In this document: one piece after another, positions 58,305-64,000 of the stretch
How the letters are laid out: each line of letters opens with the position of its first letter
Position numbering within the stretch: the first letter of the stretch is position 1
Assembly: GCF_004296575.1 (NCBI RefSeq)
Contig: NZ_SAYT01000008.1
Span: forward strand, 62,001-126,000
Length of the DNA: 64,000 nucleotides
Origin: Dyella amyloliquefaciens
GTDB lineage: Bacteria > Pseudomonadota > Gammaproteobacteria > Xanthomonadales > Rhodanobacteraceae
Direction of reading: 5' to 3'
The notes under the pieces: generated by a model
The model's input: the letters and a program-made list of their open reading frames with translations, nothing else
The model's database searches: none
What the model was told of the DNA's origin: nothing
Program-made: the position numbers and the translations under genes

Positions 58305-59015
58305 TCAGAAGCGATCGGAGCTGGCCAGATAACGCCATTGGCCCGGCTGCAGCTTGGACATGGGGACACGTCCGATGCGGATGCGCTTGATGGCGAGGGT
58401 CTTCAAGCCGACCGCGTCGCACATGCGCTCGATCTTGTCGGGCCCGATGCGCTTCAGGGCGAAGCGCAGGTGGGTTTCGTTCTGCCAGCTCACCTTGATC
58501 GGCGGCAGCGCATAGTTGTTGAAGCTGAGTCCATGGTTGAGCAGGGCCAGGCCATTGGGCGCCAACTTGCCCGCCACTTCGACCACGACTTCCTGCTCGA
58601 TGCGATCGAAGTCCTCTTCCAGGCGGCGCTTCACCCGCCAGTCCTGGGTGAGCACGACCAGGCCACTGGCCTTGTCGGGCAGCGGCAGCAGCAGGTCGAG
58701 GCGGGAAAAGTGCCGTTTCAGGGGGCGCACACCAGAGGCGTCGTCCTCGGCGTGGCTTTCCGCGCTGATCAAGGCGCGAGCCTCTTCCACCGAGACGCCG
58801 GCGGGCTTGTGCAGCAACAAGGTAGCGGGTTCGGTCTGCTCGAGGCGGGCATCCGGATCGATCTCGACCTGCTGCTCCAGCACCTTGAACTGCGGCTCTT
58901 CCACGGTCACGCCGTCCACGCGCACCCAACCACCCTCGATATACATTTCCGCGTCGCGCCGCGAGCATTGAGCCAGGGCGGCGACACGTTTGGCGAGGCG
59001 TACGGGCTCTGTCAT
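58305..59015 (-). CDS. RsuA/RluF-like pseudouridine synthase with modified catalytic loop
   Basis: This 236-residue protein has an N-terminal S4 RNA-binding domain (RLAKRVAALAQCSRRDAEMYI to WVRVDGVTVEEP) and a synthase domain with LLLHKPAGVSVEEA. Usually the catalytic aspartate lies in GRLDxxxSGLLLLT; here the loop reads SRLDLLLPLPDKASGLVVLT, with extra residues between the aspartate and SGL. The aspartate itself is present. The end KRIRIGRVPMSKLQPGQWRYL is typical. It modifies a uridine in rRNA or tRNA; which one is not known. The changed loop may affect activity. Confidence 0.8.
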   Translation of the reverse strand: MTEPVRLAKRVAALAQCSRRDAEMYIEGGWVRVDGVTVEEPQFKVLEQQVEIDPDARLEQTEPATLLLHKPAGVSVEEARALISAESHAEDDASGVRPLKRHFSRLDLLLPLPDKASGLVVLTQDWRVKRRLEEDFDRIEQEVVVEVAGKLAPNGLALLNHGLSFNNYALPPIKVSWQNETHLRFALKRIGPDKIERMCDAVGLKTLAIKRIRIGRVPMSKLQPGQWRYLASSDRF

Positions 59016-59267
59016 GGGCGTTTCGGAGGTTGGACGAGCGCCATTATAGGCGCCGTGTTCCCGGCAATAACACGCCGCAAACGGGGAAGGCCGGACGGTC
59101 CGGCAGGACCTTCGACTTTCCGATGCCCGCCCCCATCACGGACACCAACGCCTGGCGGGCCCCTGGCACCAGACGGATCATGCGCAGCTGTTGCCGCCGG
59201 AGCGCAGAATAGGCGCCGCGAGCGACGAGGGGACAGGATATTCGAGCCACGACATGAGGGCGGCAGC

Positions 59268-59849
59268 ATGACCCGCGCTGATTCCCGCGTAACGATCCAC
59301 ATGGCGGCGAGCCTCGACGGCTACATCGCTCGGAAGGACGGCAGCGTCGACTGGCTTGAAACGTCCGATGAGTTCCCTGGCGGTGAAGTCCTGGATCCCG
59401 CTTTCGTCGAAGCCTTCCTCAAGACCATCGACTGCTACGTGATGGGTTCACGAACCTATGAGACCGCACGGGGTTTCGAAACCAAGGGTTTTGGCTGGTC
59501 ATACGGCGACAAGCCCGTCTTTGTACTTACCACGCGCGCGCTGCCTCGCACGCGGGAGTCGGTCGAGTTCTGCTCGGGCGATCTTGCGCGACTGGTCAAC
59601 GAACGCCTGCGGACGGCTTTCCGTGGCATCTGGTTTGTGGGCGGTGGCTCGGTGGCCGGCGAATGCCTGCGTCTCGGCTTGGCCGATGAGGTCCGTTATT
59701 CGATCCTGCCCATCGTGATCGGCGAAGGCATTTCCTTCTTCGGGAGCCTGGGGCGGGATATCCCGCTCCATCTTGCGGAGGTCAAAGCCTTCAAGAGCGG
59801 CATCGTGGAGCTTTGTTATGAAGTGCGTGGAAAGCCCGGCGATTCCTGA
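59268..59849 (+). CDS. Dihydrofolate reductase/RibD C-terminal domain protein
   Basis: This 193-residue protein has a single RibD-C-like fold: VTIHMAASLDGYIARKDGSVDWL at the start, VMGSRTYE, then GIWFVGGGSVAGECLR binding NADP, and DEVRYSILPIVIGEG. Family members reduce pterin or pyrimidine-like compounds; many are uncharacterised YyaP/YwjB types. ATG 59268 follows GAGGGCGGC. It is a single gene between two divergent or parallel units, with nothing else seen in the 252-base gap upstream. Confidence 0.87.
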   Translation: MTRADSRVTIHMAASLDGYIARKDGSVDWLETSDEFPGGEVLDPAFVEAFLKTIDCYVMGSRTYETARGFETKGFGWSYGDKPVFVLTTRALPRTRESVEFCSGDLARLVNERLRTAFRGIWFVGGGSVAGECLRLGLADEVRYSILPIVIGEGISFFGSLGRDIPLHLAEVKAFKSGIVELCYEVRGKPGDS

Positions 59850-60068
59850 ACTGGCGAACGGAGGCACCCGGCCAGTCGGTGAATAGCCGCCCAAACGAAG
59901 CGTATGGCCAGGGCCGCGGTTGGCGGGGAAGCCCCGGTCTGGCGCTTTGTGTCATGATTCCTGGCGTGGCATGAGTGGTGCGCCGGAGGCGCGCTGCGGG
60001 AGTTCCAACCGCCGAGAATATCGCGGGGACCGGGTAGGTGAACCTGGCCTCCGGCAAGGGGGTAGAGC

Positions 60069-60932
60069 GTGCTGCTGCGGATCAACCTGATACTGCTTGT
60101 CGCGTTCGCGCTCGGCATGATCGCGATCTCCCTCGTCGTGACATCGACACTGCAGGACAACGCGGCGCGCGAGGTACTCGCCCAGGCCGGCCTGATGATC
60201 GACAGCGCCGCAGCGATCCGCTCCTATACGGAAACCGAGATCGGGCCATTGCTCGACGAAAAGATGGTCAGCGCGTTCCGTCCGCAGAGCGTGCCGTTCT
60301 ATGCGGCTACGCAGAACTTCCTCACGCTGCACAAGACGCATCCCGACTATTCGTACAAGGAAGCCACGCTCAACCCCACCAATCCGCGCGATCGCGCGAC
60401 GGATTGGGAGGCGGACATCGTGCAGCGATTCCGCAACGACAGTAACGCCAGGGAAATGAGCGGTACCCGGGACACGCCGATGGGCAAGGTGCTTTATCTG
60501 GCACGCCCGATCCGCGTCGATGCGGGTTGCCTGGGTTGCCACAGCCTGCCTTCGGCGGCACCCGCCACGATGCTTGCGCGTTATGGCAGCGACAACGGGT
60601 TTGGCTGGCAGCCCAACGAGATCGTCGGCGCGCAGATCGTTTCCGTGCCGTTCGCCAGTGCAGAATCGAGTGCGGCACGTGTCCGGCGCGACGTGCTGAC
60701 CGCCATCGCCGCAATGCTCATCGGCATACTGCTGGTCGTCAACGTATCACTCTATGTGCTGGTCATCCGACCGGTGCGCCAGATCGCGCGCATTGCCGAC
60801 CAGGTAAGCCTTGGCGACACCGCCGCCCCGGAATTTCCGCGTGGCGGAGGACCCGAGGTGTCGGCGCTGTCGGCCGCCTTCAACCGCATGCGCAAGAGCC
60901 TGGACAAGGCGCTGCGGATGCTGGGCGACTGA
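60069..60932 (+). CDS. Membrane c-type heme sensor (DUF3365/Tll0287-like) with HAMP domain
   Basis: This 287-residue protein has membrane helices at about 5-26 and 210-232. The periplasmic domain between them carries one CXXCH heme site (CLGCH at 154-158) in the Tll0287/DUF3365 arrangement, with SFAYSYK-like features replaced by HPDYSYKEATLNPTNPRDRATD as landmark (HPDYSYKEATLNP, PRDRATDWE). A HAMP linker (about 233-285) follows and the protein then ends, without kinase or cyclase. It may sense redox state or a gas ligand. GTG 60069 is the likely start. The TIR gene begins three bases after its stop, so the two are co-translated. Confidence 0.82.
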   Translation: MLLRINLILLVAFALGMIAISLVVTSTLQDNAAREVLAQAGLMIDSAAAIRSYTETEIGPLLDEKMVSAFRPQSVPFYAATQNFLTLHKTHPDYSYKEATLNPTNPRDRATDWEADIVQRFRNDSNAREMSGTRDTPMGKVLYLARPIRVDAGCLGCHSLPSAAPATMLARYGSDNGFGWQPNEIVGAQIVSVPFASAESSAARVRRDVLTAIAAMLIGILLVVNVSLYVLVIRPVRQIARIADQVSLGDTAAPEFPRGGGPEVSALSAAFNRMRKSLDKALRMLGD

Positions 60933-60935
60933 GCC

Positions 60936-61619
60936 ATGGCACACGATCTTTTCGTCAGCTATTCGCAGCCGGATCGTGAAGCGGCCTTCTCGCTCGTGCA
61001 ACGCATCGAGACGCGTGGCCTCAGCGTGTGGATCGCGCCGCGCGACGTGTCGCCAGCCGCCGACTGGGCTGCCGAGATCATCGATGCGATCTCCAGTGCG
61101 CGACTCATGGTCCTGGTGTTTTCCCGCAGCAGCAACGACTCGGGGCAGGTGCGGCGCGAGGTCGAGCGGGCCGTGCACAAGCAGCTGCCGATCCTGCCGT
61201 TTCGTATCGAGGACGTGCTGCCATCGCGGAGCCTGGAGTACTTCCTCAGCACACAGCACTGGATGGATGCCTTTCCGCCACCGCTCGAAACGCATGTGGA
61301 TCGCCTGTGCGATTACCTCCACACGGCCCTCGGCAGCCATGCCACCCACAACGCTTCCAGCGCACCTGGACCGGCACAAGGCACCGGGCCGATCCACGCC
61401 AGCCCGTCGGCTGGCGGCGTCGATGCGGCACAGCTGCGCCTGCTGGAAACCGAACTGGCCAAACGCATAGGGCCCGTGGCCGGGCATCTGGTACGTCGCG
61501 CGACGCAAGGTGGAGGCGACCTGGATGCGCTCGCACGACGCCTGGCGCCCGAGATCGACGGCGAGCAGGAGCGGCGCATCTTCCTTGAAGCCTGCTGGCG
61601 TATCGGCAAAGGCAAGTAG
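60936..61619 (+). CDS. TIR-domain protein with C-terminal helical domain
   Basis: This 227-residue soluble protein has an N-terminal TIR domain (about 3-125): DLFVSYSQPDREAAFSLVQ, LSVWIAPRDVSPAADW, and LMVLVFSRSSNDSGQVRREV, where Glu75 sits at the position of the catalytic glutamate in NAD-cleaving TIRs. A Pro/Ala/Ser-rich linker leads to a C-terminal helical domain (about 160-225) with IGPVAGHLVRRATQGGGDLDALARRLAPEI, split here as IGPVAGHLVRRA and LDALARRLAPEI. I have seen this last domain beside bacterial Ser/Thr kinases and cyclases. It is coupled to the heme sensor upstream. NAD hydrolysis or signalling is possible. Confidence 0.85.
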   Translation: MAHDLFVSYSQPDREAAFSLVQRIETRGLSVWIAPRDVSPAADWAAEIIDAISSARLMVLVFSRSSNDSGQVRREVERAVHKQLPILPFRIEDVLPSRSLEYFLSTQHWMDAFPPPLETHVDRLCDYLHTALGSHATHNASSAPGPAQGTGPIHASPSAGGVDAAQLRLLETELAKRIGPVAGHLVRRATQGGGDLDALARRLAPEIDGEQERRIFLEACWRIGKGK

Positions 61620-61728
61620 CGGGCAAGTCTGGCGTGGCTGGCCTTCCCGACCAGATGCCGTCACGTGCAACAACGGTCTTCGGCGGGTGAACATCGCTCA
61701 TGCCTGCCGCCATCAGCGATGCAAATGA

Positions 61729-62112
61729 TTAGCCGGCCGGCGTCTCGAGGCTGTGTTCCGTAGGCTGGGGCGTAATGGTCATCACCTTGAGCTGGTCCGA
61801 ATCCTCAAAGCGATGCCACACACCCACCGGGATCACGACGAGTTCGTTTTCAGCTAGCGCGATGCGTTCTTCCATCGCGTCCAATAGCAGGATGACGGTC
61901 GTCCTTCCTGCCAGCACCATGACGACTTCATCGCCATTGGGATGACGCTCCCACTCGCTGGAGCCGGAGTAGTAGCTCACATAGACGGCACCGTCGCGAT
62001 AGGGAGCGACCTCGGCAAAGGCTACGCTGGCGTCGGAATCGAACGCCATCGCTGGCGTTCGATGCGGCAAGTGCTTCAACCCCGACAAGGCTTGCGTGAG
62101 CGATTTTTTCAT
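61729..62112 (-). CDS. Cupin-domain protein
   Basis: This 127-residue single cupin has VSYYSGSSEWERHPNGDEVVMVLAG as motif 1 (split landmark: SSEWERHPNGDE) with His and Glu ligands and VIPVGVWHRFED as motif 2 with the second His. It could bind a metal and small ligand. The start MKKSLTQALSGL gives normal length. It lies just downstream of the M14 gene on the same strand, so co-expression is likely. Substrate unknown. Confidence 0.82.
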   Translation of the reverse strand: MKKSLTQALSGLKHLPHRTPAMAFDSDASVAFAEVAPYRDGAVYVSYYSGSSEWERHPNGDEVVMVLAGRTTVILLLDAMEERIALAENELVVIPVGVWHRFEDSDQLKVMTITPQPTEHSLETPAG

Positions 62113-62200
62113 GGGCAACCCGCCGTCCTTTCCCTTGATCGAAGTGCCTTCGAAGCAAGCGTCGCCATCAACCCCATCACCGCTCAGTGCACGCCCTGCA

Positions 62201-63127
62201 TCAGTCCTGGTGGTGCGCGAGTGCGTAATCGATGGCAGCACGGATCGCCGCCACTTGCGCATCGTTGCACTGTTGCGGCGTGGCACGCGGGCTGTCCGGA
62301 TAGACCTCGGTGGTGGTCGCGTAACGTGCGTTGGTGATGCCCGCGCACAGGTTCCACTGCTTCACCGGGAACTTGATGACACCTGGCAACAGCAGCGGTG
62401 AGCCGATGATCTCGCCGCGCGCGTCCGCATCCGCGATGTGCGTCACCTTGGCCACGGCTTCGATCACGGTCTGCTGGAACGCGGGCTGCGGCTGGTCGGC
62501 ATCATCGACCAGGTAGAAGCCGTCGGGAATCTCGCCCGGCTCGAAGTCCTTGCCGTCGCGGGCGGCAAGCGCGGGACGGAATTCCGACTCATCCGAATCG
62601 GTGGTCTCGTGCAGATCGATATGCATCAGCGCGACATCGCGCAATGGCTCCAGCAGATCGACCAGCGCCGCGGATTCACCCGCCGGGCTGCCCTTGCGGA
62701 AATTGCGGTTGGGATCGAGTGCATGCGGATTCCACCGGTGGATCCGCTCATACGCCCACGGGCTCACGCACGGCACCACCAGAAGGTTGGCGCGACCGGC
62801 ATAGTCGCGACCATGCTGCTGCAGGAACTGCAGCGCGCCATGCACGCCACTGGTCTCATAGCCGTGCACGCCACCCGTCACCAGCATGACCGGCAGGTCG
62901 TCGCGCCAGTCACGGCTGCGTACGACCATCAGCGGGTAATGCTCGACGCCGTAATCCAGCGTGCCGTACTGGGCGACGTCGTGCGATTCGCGCAGCTTCT
63001 CAATGACGCTCAGGACATCATCGGCGTAGCTGCGATGCTTGACCTGTCTGGCAAGCCAGCTGGCTCGCTCTGCCTCGCCCCAGGGCTGTCCGGGTGTGCC
63101 AATGCAATAGAAAGCCTGCGTGCTCAT
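62201..63127 (-). CDS. M14-family metallocarboxypeptidase-like protein
   Basis: This 308-residue cytoplasmic protein has the zinc site of M14 peptidases: GGVHGYETSG (HXXE) and MHIDLHETTDSDES with the third histidine, along with PCVSPWAYERIHRWNPHALDPNRNF, shown as SPWAYERIHRWN and DPNRNF. A catalytic glutamate lies near TEVYPDSP. It could remove C-terminal residues or N-acyl groups, like aspartoacylase/AstE relatives. The start MSTQAFYCIG is used. It is followed by the cupin gene. Confidence 0.82.
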   Translation of the reverse strand: MSTQAFYCIGTPGQPWGEAERASWLARQVKHRSYADDVLSVIEKLRESHDVAQYGTLDYGVEHYPLMVVRSRDWRDDLPVMLVTGGVHGYETSGVHGALQFLQQHGRDYAGRANLLVVPCVSPWAYERIHRWNPHALDPNRNFRKGSPAGESAALVDLLEPLRDVALMHIDLHETTDSDESEFRPALAARDGKDFEPGEIPDGFYLVDDADQPQPAFQQTVIEAVAKVTHIADADARGEIIGSPLLLPGVIKFPVKQWNLCAGITNARYATTTEVYPDSPRATPQQCNDAQVAAIRAAIDYALAHHQD

Positions 63128-63296
63128 GGGCGAAACCATCGTGTCGAGAAAGACCTACTCTACCATTCGGGCCTGAAGCCTTCTTCGCCGAACAACGCGG
63201 CCATGTCGCTGCCTGCGGCAGGCTTCGCCCGATGCAGGGCGAGTACAAGCACGGGCCGTATCATCCGCGCGAACCTCTCTCACCGGCCCGCTCGAC

Positions 63297-64000
63297 TCAC
63301 TTGTCGAACCAGCGGTACTGCACGGCCACCGAGATGCTCTTGTAGTCGCCGCCGATGCGCGTCACCAAGCCGTTCGAAATGGCCACCTTGGTAGACCAGC
63401 CGCGCGCAAACGGCGCGGAAAAGGTGAGGCCGTAGCGTGCATTCGATTGCCGGTTGCGGTCGGTGACACCGTTCACCGTGGTCTGGCCACCTTCAGCGTA
63501 GCCGACGGCGCCGGCGAGCCACATGCCCGGGCGGAACGTGTAGCCGCCATACAACTGGGCCGTGAAGATGGGATCCTGGCTGCGGTCCTTGCCGCCATAG
63601 AAGTCATGGTTGTCGGTGAAGAACCACGCACCCGCCGACGCCTCGAGGAACCAGCGGCCCCAGGGGTGCGAAAGTCCGATCTCCGGTTTGAACGACCACC
63701 GGTTGGTACCGACGTTGACCAGCCGCGACGCGTCGTACACGCCGGTCGGCGCGGACACCGTCAGGCTCACGCCCAGCGACGTGCTGGGTGGCGTATGCGC
63801 GAATTCTCCCGGAGTCAGCGCCGGATTGCCGAACACGCTGTACGCAAAGCGAAAGCGCGCATCGCCCATGCCACCGCGATGGATCTCGGTGGGAGCATCG
63901 ATCACGGTGCCCGTGAGGTCACCGCTGACGACCGGAAGCACGATGCCGATGGACGCACCGTGACCTGCCAGGCCGAACGTATGCACATAGGCGAGTGCCG
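63297..64000 (-). CDS. Outer-membrane transporter of the MetA phenol-degradation family, partial
   Basis: The frame is open to the window edge, so the N-terminus and signal peptide lie beyond base 64000. What remains is about 234 residues of beta-strand-rich sequence: ALAYVHTFGLAGHGASIG, VSGDLTGTVIDAP, TSLGVSLTVSAPTGVYD, NRWSFKPEIGLSHPWG and a last strand ending VQYRWFDK with terminal aromatic/charged residues typical of barrels. The group is thought to take up aromatic or hydrophobic compounds. No operon partner can be seen within the window. The 169-base gap to the M14 gene holds nothing clear. Confidence 0.75.
   Translation of the reverse strand, partial: ALAYVHTFGLAGHGASIGIVLPVVSGDLTGTVIDAPTEIHRGGMGDARFRFAYSVFGNPALTPGEFAHTPPSTSLGVSLTVSAPTGVYDASRLVNVGTNRWSFKPEIGLSHPWGRWFLEASAGAWFFTDNHDFYGGKDRSQDPIFTAQLYGGYTFRPGMWLAGAVGYAEGGQTTVNGVTDRNRQSNARYGLTFSAPFARGWSTKVAISNGLVTRIGGDYKSISVAVQYRWFDK

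Overview
The window is a GC-rich gammaproteobacterial chromosome segment with no tRNA, rRNA, prophage or CRISPR that I can see. Gene content fits Xanthomonadales, most likely Rhodanobacteraceae (Dyella/Luteibacter/Rhodanobacter type). The signs are RpoD with an acidic insert, a cyoABCD-SURF1 terminal oxidase locus, a complete zwf-pgl-edd-eda block, the DUF3348-DUF802-OmpA-DUF2894 operon, and REP-type hairpins built on a GTAGGAGCGCACC arm. The genus is an inference.

Layout. 1-11 kb: end of rsmB, then a cell-envelope cluster with two ArnT-like transferases, an O-antigen-ligase-like protein, three other glycosyltransferases, a CDP-glycerol-type phosphotransferase, a TPR protein and an LpxL-type acyltransferase. 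This looks like LPS core and O-chain assembly. 11-16 kb: dtd, rpoD with promoter and terminator, an NTF2-like protein and a secreted S10 peptidase. 16-18.4 kb: a visibly lower-GC accessory patch holding a radical SAM/SPASM peptide maturase and a 55-residue precursor-like peptide, with decayed reading frames on either side. 18.4-25 kb: EamA transporter, GlxA-type regulator divergent from a rhodanese, GNAT, DUF1272, a MASE1-PAS-PAS-GGDEF diguanylate cyclase and an MFS symporter. 25-30 kb: cytochrome bo3 quinol oxidase cyoABCD plus SURF1. 30-37 kb: DUF2501 protein, a g-type lysozyme inhibitor-like protein, and the Entner-Doudoroff genes eda, edd, pgl and zwf with a divergent GntR/UTRA regulator and repeated TGGTAT half-sites between them. 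37-42 kb: the DUF3348/DUF802/OmpA/DUF2894 operon, whose two central proteins look like a MotA/MotB or ZorA/ZorB type ion-driven motor. 42-49 kb: one giant autotransporter adhesin with ten tandem IPT/TIG repeats. 49-64 kb: a mixed set including a TRIC/UPF0126 channel, a 7TM sensor-like protein divergent from an S41 peptidase, DUF2249, a Tat-exported GH127-like enzyme, DUF2306, an orphan ParB-like protein, an RsuA-like pseudouridine synthase, a RibD-C reductase, a heme-sensor (DUF3365/HAMP) plus TIR pair, a cupin, an M14 peptidase and a partial outer-membrane protein.

Three loci deserve most attention as possibly undescribed systems: the minimal radical-SAM peptide locus (16.3-17.9 kb), the Zorya-like motor operon (37.9-42.1 kb), and the membrane heme sensor/TIR pair (60.1-61.6 kb). 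Four REP doublets at 13.6, 15.9, 30.2 and 31.4 kb mark gene borders.

Starts were chosen by eye from ribosome binding sites and family length. Functions come from motif recognition only; no database search was possible.
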